64,000 nt of DNA. Origin: Curvivirga sp965219885 (GTDB lineage Bacteria; Pseudomonadota; Alphaproteobacteria; UBA8366; Aestuariispiraceae). The notes under the pieces were generated by a model, which saw only the letters and a list, made by a program, of their open reading frames with translations, was not told the origin of the DNA and searched no databases. The first letter of the stretch is position 1. Each line of letters opens with the position of its first letter. The stretch is from contig NZ_CBDCOT010000009.1 of assembly GCF_965219885.1 (NCBI RefSeq), positions 682,001 to 746,000 of the forward strand, written 5' to 3'. The translations under genes were made by a program, and so were the position numbers. Below are positions 44,171-52,235 of the stretch, one piece after another.

Positions 44171-45166
44171 ATGACTTTAAAATCCATTTCAAAAGTAATT
44201 TTCGGGATTTTGGCATTGTCTCTTTTGGCAGCCTGTGCCCCGAAAAACCAAGAATTCTCCGGCCGTAATACAGTACCTGTTATGATTTTAGCCGAAGATG
44301 AAAGTGGTAATTCTTTGCCGCGAAGCAGCTTGGTTCACAAACAAATCATCGCAAAGGTTCAACGCCAACTTTTACGTCAGGGCTTTACCGTCAAAGATGG
44401 TGATTTCGTATTATCAGATGCAGGTATCACACAATTTGACCGCATGACCAAAAGCGAGATTATCGAAGCTGCAAAATTGGCCAATGGTTCCGCCTCTGCA
44501 TCACGTCGCGCCCGTGCTTTAGTTTTGGTTCGTGTGTTTAGCCATTCTCAAAATGCATCCTTCTCAAATATCGTGCATACACATTTGGAAGGTGAGATTT
44601 ATGATCTTAAAAACAATAGCTATATGACGGGTTTTGATACACCAGTGAAAAAGTTTGGTGCGCCAACAGATTGTGATATGAGTTGTGCAATCACCGTGAC
44701 CAGCCGCGAAACAGCTCCTTTGGCAGATGATTTAGGCAGCGTATTAAGTCGCAAACTCGCTGCATTGGTTGACGGGCGTCAAATAGCCAATGATCAACCA
44801 CGTAATACAACATCCAGTAGCCATCTTGCCAAAAAAGATACCTATGTTTTCAATTTAGTTGGTTTTAATACTGAAGAAGCATTGGAAATCATGCGCGTGA
44901 TGAGCAAAGAATTTCCTGGTTATCAATCCCATGATCTGATTGCACGTAACAATCAACAATGGACTTATGAATATCACAGCAAAGCCAATTTTGGTAAGTT
45001 GGAGAAATGGGTCAGTATTCTGTTAATCGATATGGGATACGATCCGGATCGCGAAGTGGATATCAAATTCGCTAATAACAACTTCACCTTAAATTTGAAA
45101 GAAGCACAAATTCCATCTCCAAGTGGATCAGGCACGAAACCAACAGGTTCTGCCCGCTTCCAGTAA
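44171..45166 (+). CDS. Lipoprotein of the envelope cluster, paralogue 2
   Basis: The 331-residue product is a lipoprotein (lipobox LLAAC, Cys22). It matches paralogue 1 domain by domain: SEIIEAAKLANGSASASRRARALVLVRV, EGEIYDLKNNSYMTGFD, the DCDMSC pair, and LEKWVSILLIDMGYDPDR. It lacks paralogue 1's Ser/Gly linker, having a shorter Asn/Thr/Ser linker instead. One paralogue is therefore soluble or membrane-associated in the periplasm and the other is lipid-anchored, which would suit two rings or layers of one assembly. AAAAGGA precedes the ATG, and a terminator follows. Confidence 0.8.
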   Translation: MTLKSISKVIFGILALSLLAACAPKNQEFSGRNTVPVMILAEDESGNSLPRSSLVHKQIIAKVQRQLLRQGFTVKDGDFVLSDAGITQFDRMTKSEIIEAAKLANGSASASRRARALVLVRVFSHSQNASFSNIVHTHLEGEIYDLKNNSYMTGFDTPVKKFGAPTDCDMSCAITVTSRETAPLADDLGSVLSRKLAALVDGRQIANDQPRNTTSSSHLAKKDTYVFNLVGFNTEEALEIMRVMSKEFPGYQSHDLIARNNQQWTYEYHSKANFGKLEKWVSILLIDMGYDPDREVDIKFANNNFTLNLKEAQIPSPSGSGTKPTGSARFQ

Positions 45167-45189
45167 AATTCTGAAGTCTGAACTTATGA

Positions 45190-45224
45190 AACCCTCTAAA
45201 TACTCTTTAGGGGGTTTTTCTTTG
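45190..45224 (+). terminator. Rho-independent terminator after paralogue 2
   Basis: AACCCTCTAAA and TTTAGGGGGTT form an 11-bp stem with one wobble around TACTC-type loop bases, followed by TTTTTCTTT. It splits the plus-strand arm into two transcription units unless read through. Confidence 0.85.
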
Positions 45225-45363
45225 AAAAATTTTATTCAAATTTATTTATAGATTCCAATTCATTACAGATTTGAATATTTTTTTTATCTCTATGTCAAAA
45301 AATAGCGGCCTAGCCCCTTCATTGCATATTCAGAAAGAATTTGATGCAGAAAGGACTGCTATT

Positions 45364-45930
45364 ATGACTAAGTTAAATACATCATCGCTAACTTCCAAAG
45401 CAATCTTGTTTGCAGGGGCTGTAACAGTTCTTGCCGCATGCCAAACAACCACCCAAGAAGCGTCCAATGAAGGTATTGATTATCGCCAAGCACGCTTTGA
45501 GGAAGTTGCAGCAATGCGAGACTATCGTGACTGTATTGCCGAAGCTCTAACCTTAGATCAACAAGCACGCACCAATAAATCCGCAGGTCAATATATTGCA
45601 TCTGCCAAGATGGTACAGACATGTGAATCCGGTTTAGGCCCAAATGTCGCAGGTATCGCAGTCGAAGAACGCATGCGTGCCTATGGTCTATCCATCCAAA
45701 ACTACCTGAAAGGCGGTGATATCGCTGCAGCCCAAAAATCTTTAGATAACTTCACAACGGCCTTTCCAGGTAAGGATTTATACTACGCCGATGGGTCTTC
45801 TTTCACAGAAACCATGAGTGCCCTTTTAAATCGCGAAGAAGCCTCCTCCTTCGGGCAATTCTCCATGCTGAATGTCAGCAAAGATTTAAAACAGGAAATG
45901 CGCCGCAAAACATATTGGAGCACAAATTAA
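45364..45930 (+). CDS. Lipoprotein of the envelope cluster, 188 aa
   Basis: I place the start at ATG 45364, with AAAGGA upstream; the frame extends back to 45271 without a good start. The 188-residue lipoprotein (lipobox LAAC, Cys24) is mostly helical, with a possible TPR-like part (YIASAKMVQTCESGLGPN, then LKGGDIAAAQKSLDNF). Two further Cys could form a disulfide. The family is unknown to me. It starts the second plus-strand unit of the cluster. Confidence 0.75.
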   Translation: MTKLNTSSLTSKAILFAGAVTVLAACQTTTQEASNEGIDYRQARFEEVAAMRDYRDCIAEALTLDQQARTNKSAGQYIASAKMVQTCESGLGPNVAGIAVEERMRAYGLSIQNYLKGGDIAAAQKSLDNFTTAFPGKDLYYADGSSFTETMSALLNREEASSFGQFSMLNVSKDLKQEMRRKTYWSTN

Positions 45931-45984
45931 GCACCACAAAAAATAAGAAGAGCCGCTTAAAACTTGCCCCACAGGAGACAGAAA

Positions 45985-46878
45985 ATGTTTAAAACATCTA
46001 AATTCGGAAAGACATTGATTTACAGTGCAGCTTTGGCCGCAATTGTGATGTCCACAACACCAGTAACAGTATTTGCATCTACCGCGGATTGGGCACCAAC
46101 CGCGAGTGAGAAACTGGTTAAAATGCCAGCAACTTATTTGAAACGCGCCGTTGAACGTGATTTCGCAAGTTCCGCTTTAGCCTCTGCATTAAGTGAAAAT
46201 ACGGACACTATGGCTGCCAAGAAAGCTTCGTTGAAAGATTTGCAGGAAGCAGCAGAAATGGCAGAAGGTGATTTGCGTATTGAGTTACAGCATCAATATC
46301 TGGCAGAGAAAAAAGCCTATATCCGTTTAATGGGTGAACGTCAGGATATGCAACGTAAACATGCAGAAACACGTATTAAGTTTTATCAACGCTTGTTACG
46401 TAAACTTGAACGCAACAACCAAGGTACAACACCTGAAACACAGGCTTTGATCCAACAACAGGAAGAAGCAAAACAACGTTTCAGTGCCATGTCTGACAAA
46501 GTTGATATGGAAGTTTTCGGTGAACCTGGCGCCAAGCGCAGTAAGTATTCTGTTGATTATGCGAAAAATGAATTGGCTTTGAAACAGTTAGCCGCGGCTA
46601 TCGAAGGCCATCCGATGAACCAATCAGCTCAAATGGATGGGGAGCCAATCTCTAAACAAGACTATATCAAGCGTTTAATTCAGGATGGTGAATCCGAAGT
46701 CGCCCTTATTGATCAGAAAGATGAATTGCTTGGCTATATGGCCAAATTGGTAGCCTTAGACGCAATGGCCCTTGCTGAAGAAGTAGAAGAAATCCAGTTG
46801 GGTGGTTTGGCGGAATCTTTGGAAGAAGATCAAAGCCCCTTTGATCCGGCGGATAACGTCGATCTATTCTTAAACTAA
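45985..46878 (+). CDS. Periplasmic coiled-coil protein of the envelope cluster
   Basis: I place the start at ATG 45985, where AGGAGA precedes; a TTG at 45964 is less likely. The 297-residue product has a signal peptide (cleavage after VFA, about residue 31). It is strongly helical, with a long coiled-coil from about 70 to 170 (EMAEGDLRIELQHQYLAEKK, RIKFYQRLLRKLERNN). It ends in an acidic tail. No enzyme motif is visible. It may act as a periplasmic scaffold or spacer. The next gene starts 42 bases downstream. Confidence 0.75.
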   Translation: MFKTSKFGKTLIYSAALAAIVMSTTPVTVFASTADWAPTASEKLVKMPATYLKRAVERDFASSALASALSENTDTMAAKKASLKDLQEAAEMAEGDLRIELQHQYLAEKKAYIRLMGERQDMQRKHAETRIKFYQRLLRKLERNNQGTTPETQALIQQQEEAKQRFSAMSDKVDMEVFGEPGAKRSKYSVDYAKNELALKQLAAAIEGHPMNQSAQMDGEPISKQDYIKRLIQDGESEVALIDQKDELLGYMAKLVALDAMALAEEVEEIQLGGLAESLEEDQSPFDPADNVDLFLN

Positions 46879-46920
46879 TTGTTAAAGCATCTAGCTCATT
46901 TTAATGACAGGAGACTGATC

Positions 46921-47322
46921 ATGTTGAAAAACAAAGTAACACAAACCTTAACTGCATTAGGTATTACAACCTTTGCTACTTTATCCATTACGTCTGCTCA
47001 TGCAGGTAGTTTGGAAAACCTGGAACGTGAACGTGCGGAAATCATTCAGACATTGTTAAATCCCTCTATTTCCGCGGAACAACGTGCAAATAAAATCAAT
47101 ACATCTAAACACCGTTTGGTTGATATGGAACGTATGGTTCTGCGTGACAAAACATTGGAAGGAAAAAACACACCGGAAGTCCGTGTAGCTTTTCAAAATT
47201 ACGACCTTACCTTCCTTGCCCATTCTTCCATCGAGAAAGATGTTTCCATGATGGATCTCTGGTTGGAGCAAATGGGTATCACAACCAATAGCGTTATGAA
47301 TGCCCATGTAGGCCGCCAATAA
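46921..47322 (+). CDS. Small periplasmic helical protein of the envelope cluster
   Basis: I place the start at ATG 46921, with ACAGGAGA upstream. The 133-residue product has a signal peptide ending AHA (about residue 28). It continues with a charged helical chain (LENLERERAEIIQTLL, then RHRLVDMERMVLRDK-like segment), and a final MDLWLEQMGITTNSV stretch. Unknown family. It may pair with the preceding coiled-coil protein. Confidence 0.72.
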   Translation: MLKNKVTQTLTALGITTFATLSITSAHAGSLENLERERAEIIQTLLNPSISAEQRANKINTSKHRLVDMERMVLRDKTLEGKNTPEVRVAFQNYDLTFLAHSSIEKDVSMMDLWLEQMGITTNSVMNAHVGRQ

Positions 47323-47355
47323 GAAATCCATAAATCCGAGATAGAGGAACTGGTT

Positions 47356-47961
47356 ATGTCAGATATGTCACTTACACAAGATACTGTCGAAGCTGAAATT
47401 GTTGAAGCACCTCAACCGAAAAAATCTGCAGAGGCTTTAAACAAATTACGCTTCGTTGCCGGAAATCTATCTCGCACCGTGAGTTACTTCCTAGGCTTAA
47501 CAGTCTTGGTTTTGGGTGGCGCCGTCGCCATAACCAAGACATCCGTGACGGAAATCGCATCTTGGGCAGAGAGTATCTTGGGGTATGGTTTTATCGGCCT
47601 TCTTGCGATTTTAATTGCGGGCAGTTTATTTAGCCTCGCCAATATGACACGCCAAAAGAATATGGCGAATTGTAACCTTTGGCTTGAAACGGGTTTGCAT
47701 ATGGCTGGTGGTATTACCACATTGGCCCTGACATTCACCTTATTGGGGATCAGCCTTGGTATTGGTGGATTATCCGAACAAGCCCTTACACCAGAAACTG
47801 TTCAAGACGTCATTCGCAGTCTGACAGCACAATTCTCATTGGCATTTATGACGACTGTTATTGGTTTACCAACTGCCGCTTTGTTACGGGGGGCGCTTCT
47901 CATCAGTCATGCACATATCATGACCAAAAACAGTGAAGCGATATTGGAAAACCAAGCTTAA
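47356..47961 (+). CDS. MotA/TolQ/ExbB-like proton-channel-type membrane protein
   Basis: The 201-residue product has a 40-residue cytoplasmic N-terminus and four hydrophobic segments, about 41-60, 74-95, 113-138 and 157-184. The last two resemble the conserved pore helices of MotA/TolQ/ExbB. GGITTLALTFTLLGISLGIG lines up with the GTVxG region of TolQ, and LTAQFSLAFMTTVIGLPTAALL with its ALxxTAxGLxxAIPA helix, including Thr166/Thr167 and a G-L-P turn. The family couples ion flow to motion with a MotB/ExbD partner. Lack of the long TolQ/MotA loop suggests a divergent branch. GAGGAAC precedes the ATG. Confidence 0.72.
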   Translation: MSDMSLTQDTVEAEIVEAPQPKKSAEALNKLRFVAGNLSRTVSYFLGLTVLVLGGAVAITKTSVTEIASWAESILGYGFIGLLAILIAGSLFSLANMTRQKNMANCNLWLETGLHMAGGITTLALTFTLLGISLGIGGLSEQALTPETVQDVIRSLTAQFSLAFMTTVIGLPTAALLRGALLISHAHIMTKNSEAILENQA

Positions 47962-47997
47962 CCAATCACCATCTGATAAATTATAAGGATGAAGATC

Positions 47998-48603
47998 ATG
48001 AAATTTCTAATCTTTAATATCACCGTCGCAGCTGCTTTAGGTTATCTTGTTTTTGGTGAAGAGCTAGGTCTTACTTCGGCTAAAGACGAGTTTGCTGCTA
48101 GCACAGCACCGGAACTTAACGAAGCAAAAGAAACATTGGCATCACTGAATGCGGAGGATTTGCGCCCATTGATCGCTGAAATGATCACGGCCAGTCAGGA
48201 AACAAACTCTCAGCCCTTATCTGAAGACGATATTAAGACAATTGTTGCAACTGCCGTTGCCGATGCATTAGCCAATCAACAAATGCCTGCATCTATCCAA
48301 GAAAGCATCGTTGAAGCGAATGAAACACCTTATGTTTCACAAGTTGATGACACAACAAGTGATCTCATCGAAGAAGAGTTGCCAACAACTGTGGTAAAAA
48401 CACCTGTCACACATGCGCCGTCTGTTGAAACCGGGGGCTTAGGAATACCAGAAAATAGCAATATGCCTGTTCAAATTGCTGCTGCCTCTAACAATGTTCA
48501 ATTGGCAGAAGGGGAAACAATGATGACCCCACAATCTCGTCAGAAAGAATTAGATAAATTGGTTAATAGCCTGGAGTTAATGTTTCTAGATTTGTCTAAC
48601 TAA
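47998..48603 (+). CDS. Anchored periplasmic protein of the envelope cluster, 201 aa
   Basis: I place the start at ATG 47998, because AAGGA (47985-47989) lies eight bases ahead; the ATG at 47989 overlaps that site. The 201-residue product has an N-terminal hydrophobic segment (about 3-17), probably a signal anchor, then an acidic, Thr/Glu/Pro-rich region likely to be extended. It ends with a helix (RQKELDKLVNSLELMFLDL). It lies between the ExbB-like and TonB-like genes, the place where an ExbD-like partner would be expected, but it lacks an ExbD-type motif. Confidence 0.7.
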   Translation: MKFLIFNITVAAALGYLVFGEELGLTSAKDEFAASTAPELNEAKETLASLNAEDLRPLIAEMITASQETNSQPLSEDDIKTIVATAVADALANQQMPASIQESIVEANETPYVSQVDDTTSDLIEEELPTTVVKTPVTHAPSVETGGLGIPENSNMPVQIAAASNNVQLAEGETMMTPQSRQKELDKLVNSLELMFLDLSN

Positions 48604-48645
48604 GAATTTAGAGACAATTCTTATGCATCGTGCTGGAGAAAATAA

Positions 48646-49869
48646 ATGGGTAAAAAGTTTGATAAGAAAGATCTGATCGGAATGGTGACAATGCTATGCC
48701 TTGCCACTCTTCTGATCATCAAACTTTCCCCAAATATCGCAGAAAAACCACGTGATACACCTCAACCTGCGCCTGAAGGAAAATTCACAGAGACGCCGTC
48801 TATTCCCAAACTCGACATTTCCGAACTTCCACAAATGAACATGGCGGCAATTACACTACCCGAACCACCACCAATGGAAGTATCTGAGGATCTTACACCT
48901 GATCCAATTGAAGAAGTGACACAAGAGGTTATGGCCCATACGCCACCAAAAGAAGAAATTACTTCAGCAAAAATCAAAACTATAAAGCCATTGCAAGTTC
49001 AGTCTAATGTGGAAAAACCCACATTGGTAAAATCTACCTTACAAGTATCCGAAACAGCACCCTCAAAACAAACCGATCAATTTAAGGTAACAACGCTTAA
49101 AGAGACCGCAGATCATAAACCGTCGGATCAACCTGTTGAAAAGGTAAAGCCCTTATCTGAAATGACCGAAACTAGATCTGATGAACAAACGAAGCATCAA
49201 TCAACATGGATGGCAGAACCAGGACTGGATAAATCCGATCTAGATAGTCTAAGAAATCAATCACTTAAACCACAGAATGACCCGACTGCTAAAGAGTCCC
49301 AAACTGCCCGTGCGACGATCACAGCAAGTATTAAAAACCGTGAAGCCGTTCAAACAGGCCGAAGCTTATTGAAAGTGTTGGAACATGGACAAGGACCAGC
49401 CATTCAAATTATTTGGCCTGAAGATGCTCAAAGCCGTGAGCGCCTTTATGCGCATCTCACACAATGTTATGGCATGGTAAGTGCCATCCTGACACAATCA
49501 ACTTTTTATAAAGCAGATGAAGCAGGTAGCTGGGATTTAAATCCGGATCTCTATAGTGGTTTCTTACGCCAACCATCCGGCCGCCTACCAAGTGAAGAAC
49601 GCACACAACTTCGCCAGATCCAGCGTCAGAATAATTTGCACGGCAACTTACCGCCTGTCCGTCTATTCCCACGCCAATCTGACGCAATCTTACTTGGCGG
49701 GCTTCAACAACTGATCGGAGATCAATATTTAAAAGCCAATGATATTCAGGGCAGATATGCCTTAAGTAATGGCAAATTACATCTGGAAAATATCCGTGTT
49801 GATGGTATATCGGTGAGCGGACGCATTGATTTCACCCCGCTCTATAGAAATTGTGGAGGCTGGGCATGA
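48646..49869 (+). CDS. TonB/TolA-like anchored periplasmic protein
   Basis: The 407-residue product has a short basic N-terminus, one membrane helix (about 9-27), and a long Pro/Glu/Lys/Thr-rich linker (about 30-215), as in TonB and TolA. It ends in a globular domain (about 225-407) with IQIIWPEDAQSRERLYAHL, one Cys near 278 and another near 403. That C-terminal domain is not recognisable as a TonB or TolA domain. The architecture suggests a transenvelope energy-transducing or tethering arm for the ExbB-like protein two genes upstream. The next gene overlaps its stop by four bases. Confidence 0.7.
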   Translation: MGKKFDKKDLIGMVTMLCLATLLIIKLSPNIAEKPRDTPQPAPEGKFTETPSIPKLDISELPQMNMAAITLPEPPPMEVSEDLTPDPIEEVTQEVMAHTPPKEEITSAKIKTIKPLQVQSNVEKPTLVKSTLQVSETAPSKQTDQFKVTTLKETADHKPSDQPVEKVKPLSEMTETRSDEQTKHQSTWMAEPGLDKSDLDSLRNQSLKPQNDPTAKESQTARATITASIKNREAVQTGRSLLKVLEHGQGPAIQIIWPEDAQSRERLYAHLTQCYGMVSAILTQSTFYKADEAGSWDLNPDLYSGFLRQPSGRLPSEERTQLRQIQRQNNLHGNLPPVRLFPRQSDAILLGGLQQLIGDQYLKANDIQGRYALSNGKLHLENIRVDGISVSGRIDFTPLYRNCGGWA

Positions 49870-50552
49870 AATATATATCCATCCTACATCTTGTATGCCT
49901 TAGCGTCCTTACTGTTATGATATCCGCCTGTAACTCTACCCGTGAGACACATTATCAGGGGAAAGAAATTTCAACCTCTTTCTTCCAACGTGAAGTCCAG
50001 TTTGAACTAGAGGAAGAATATTTCCGACAAGCACCTGAATGTATTACAGTTCTACCGATTGTTGATGAAAATGGTACAACCCTTAAAACTTCAAAAACGA
50101 TCGAAGCTGCCTTTACCCGACATCTTTATAGCAAAGTAAACCGGGTCATTGGCCCACAAGACCGTGACACACTTAGTCGTCAATTGGCGTTTGATCTCAA
50201 CCATCAATCAGATCGTCAGGTTTGGAAAGCCAATCGAAATTGTTATCATTTCATCTCGCTACATCCGTTGGATGATCAGGGGAATTATCTTTTCTTTTGG
50301 TCGCGTAAAGCCGTAGGTGTTGAGGCACGAATCACGACTAATGGAAGTGATGATATTTTATGGCGCGGACGTCATATAGCTGATCGTCATAATGGTGGTT
50401 TACCTTTAACACCACTTGATGCAGCTGTTGCTATTTTTGAAGCAAATAGTCTCGCATTTGACGATGATATACATCATTCCTTGGCAGATGATTTAGCACG
50501 TCGTATTCTAGCCACACTTCCAAACCTTCGTGATCCGCTAAGCAGCTATTAA
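49866..50552 (+). CDS. Lipoprotein of the envelope cluster, 228 aa
   Basis: I place the start at ATG 49866, four bases before the stop of the TonB-like gene, with TGGAGG upstream. The 228-residue product is a lipoprotein (lipobox ISAC, Cys22). It continues with PECITVLPIVDENGTTLKTS, which suggests a CsgG/GNA1162-like beta-alpha core, and a C-terminal helix (DDLARRILATLPNLRD) typical of such lipoproteins. Family placement is tentative. The overlap means translational coupling with the TonB-like protein. Confidence 0.75.
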   Translation: MKYISILHLVCLSVLTVMISACNSTRETHYQGKEISTSFFQREVQFELEEEYFRQAPECITVLPIVDENGTTLKTSKTIEAAFTRHLYSKVNRVIGPQDRDTLSRQLAFDLNHQSDRQVWKANRNCYHFISLHPLDDQGNYLFFWSRKAVGVEARITTNGSDDILWRGRHIADRHNGGLPLTPLDAAVAIFEANSLAFDDDIHHSLADDLARRILATLPNLRDPLSSY

Positions 50553-50557
50553 GAAAC

Positions 50558-52216
50558 ATGAAATTTAAATCTTTACTTCTAGGTCTTTCCTTAACACTTG
50601 TTCCTTTTTTAACGCAAATCGCTTTTGCCGAAGAGGCAGACACAACAAAGCAGTTAAACAAGCTGGCACGTAATATCACCAATGATATCTTTGCCTATCG
50701 CGAAGGTGTCAAAATCGGATTTCGTCCTTTCTTCAAAGGTGAAACTTCTTTGAACCCACAGGCCGCTGATAAGCTTTACCTTCAGTTTTATACGGCGTTG
50801 AATAAATACAAAGATTTTGGTGAGTTTCATTATATCGACCAACGCCATATGAAGGAATTGCTGCAGGCACGTGAAGAATATTATATGGCAAATCCGACTA
50901 AATTGTTGGAAGCTGCACAAGCTGATATCGAAATCATTTGTCACCCGCAAAGCTTAGCGAATGCAATTCGGCTTTCTTGCGTAGCGTCAGATTTACAAAA
51001 TGCCATTACCTATTCTACACGCGAGATTGAAGTCCCTTTCGATCTTCAAAAAGAAGGGGCTACCGATTACAAATATGCGTTGGAAAATTTGGCTCTAAAT
51101 CTAGCACCACAAGTTTCTGATCTACATTCAACCTATCGCCCTGTCATTGTTGATATGCAAAGCGGACGCGAAACCGAATTGTCTCAGCTTTTGGGAAACA
51201 GACTGTCTGGCGAATTACAGAAACAAGTTGGAAAAATTTATAAATCTGCTCTTGAAAGTTACGAAGCCAACAGAGTTCTAAACGATGCATTAAAACCACC
51301 TGCAAAGTTATCCCAACAATACAGCTTAAAAGGCGAACTTAACAAAACTAGCGTCGATGTATACGAATTACATGTGACCCTGCAAAATAATGGAAAAATT
51401 GTGACTTCTGGCAGTCGTCTTATCAAAGCCTCTTCTTTGCCAAAAACAGAAGTGACAAATGTGAACCATAATTTGGGTCAAATTTTTACAGCGACAGGCG
51501 AAGCAATTATTTCTGATAAATTAGATGCAGATGCCGCCAGACGTGGTGCCATTAATCTTGCCCGTGCCCGGGCAGTTTCTCAGGCATCCGGTTTGCCCGC
51601 CCCTGCTTTTGAAAAAATTGCCACTGAAGCCGAAGCCTCTCTTATTCTACTAAATAGTTTAAAATTCGGCATTCCGATCAAGGAAAGTATTGTTGATCTG
51701 GCTGCGACAAACAACGGAAAAAATATTGCAATTGAATTACATGCGGAAGTCAAAGCCATTGGCACGAAGTTATCACCGACTATTCAAGCCAAGCTAAATA
51801 AAACATCTTATAAAGCGGGAGATAAAATCCATATCAATCTATCCTCTGCAGGACATACAAATGTGGGTATTTACGGCTGGTTTGCAGATGGCAGCATGAT
51901 CCGTATCTATCCGACCAAAGATCAACAAGCCGTTGCCTTAACCAAAGGGCGCCCTTTGATCTTGCCTCGCCCTGATGAGCCACAATTAATGACAGCACCC
52001 ATGCCAATCAGAGGTAATAAAGAAGATCAGGAAGCTATCGTAATCATTGCCAGCAACGAATATTTCGACTTCCAATCCTTAGCACCACGCTTAGGGGAAA
52101 GCATAAATCAGACCATAGAAAAAGCCGCCACAGCGGGCGACTTTTTCGACAGATTAGGCAATATGGACTTGAGTCGGGTCAGTTTAACCATATTGCCTTA
52201 TCAGGTGCATAACTAA
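50558..52216 (+). CDS. Exported protein with C-terminal DUF4384-like domain
   Basis: The 552-residue product has a signal peptide ending AFA (about residue 24). The N-terminal region (about 40-230) has a FlgO/CsgG-like pattern (FRPFFKGETSLNPQAADKLY, then RLSGELQKQVGKIY). A middle beta domain follows. The C-terminal part (about 405-550) has SYKAGDKIHINLSSAG and GIYGWFADGSMIRIYP, typical of DUF4384, a domain I know from bacterial kinases, caspase-like proteins and exported proteins. It is the last gene of the cluster, convergent with the ZnuA gene 20 bases away. Confidence 0.78.
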   Translation: MKFKSLLLGLSLTLVPFLTQIAFAEEADTTKQLNKLARNITNDIFAYREGVKIGFRPFFKGETSLNPQAADKLYLQFYTALNKYKDFGEFHYIDQRHMKELLQAREEYYMANPTKLLEAAQADIEIICHPQSLANAIRLSCVASDLQNAITYSTREIEVPFDLQKEGATDYKYALENLALNLAPQVSDLHSTYRPVIVDMQSGRETELSQLLGNRLSGELQKQVGKIYKSALESYEANRVLNDALKPPAKLSQQYSLKGELNKTSVDVYELHVTLQNNGKIVTSGSRLIKASSLPKTEVTNVNHNLGQIFTATGEAIISDKLDADAARRGAINLARARAVSQASGLPAPAFEKIATEAEASLILLNSLKFGIPIKESIVDLAATNNGKNIAIELHAEVKAIGTKLSPTIQAKLNKTSYKAGDKIHINLSSAGHTNVGIYGWFADGSMIRIYPTKDQQAVALTKGRPLILPRPDEPQLMTAPMPIRGNKEDQEAIVIIASNEYFDFQSLAPRLGESINQTIEKAATAGDFFDRLGNMDLSRVSLTILPYQVHN

Positions 52217-52235
52217 TTTCAGTGGGTGGAGGAAA

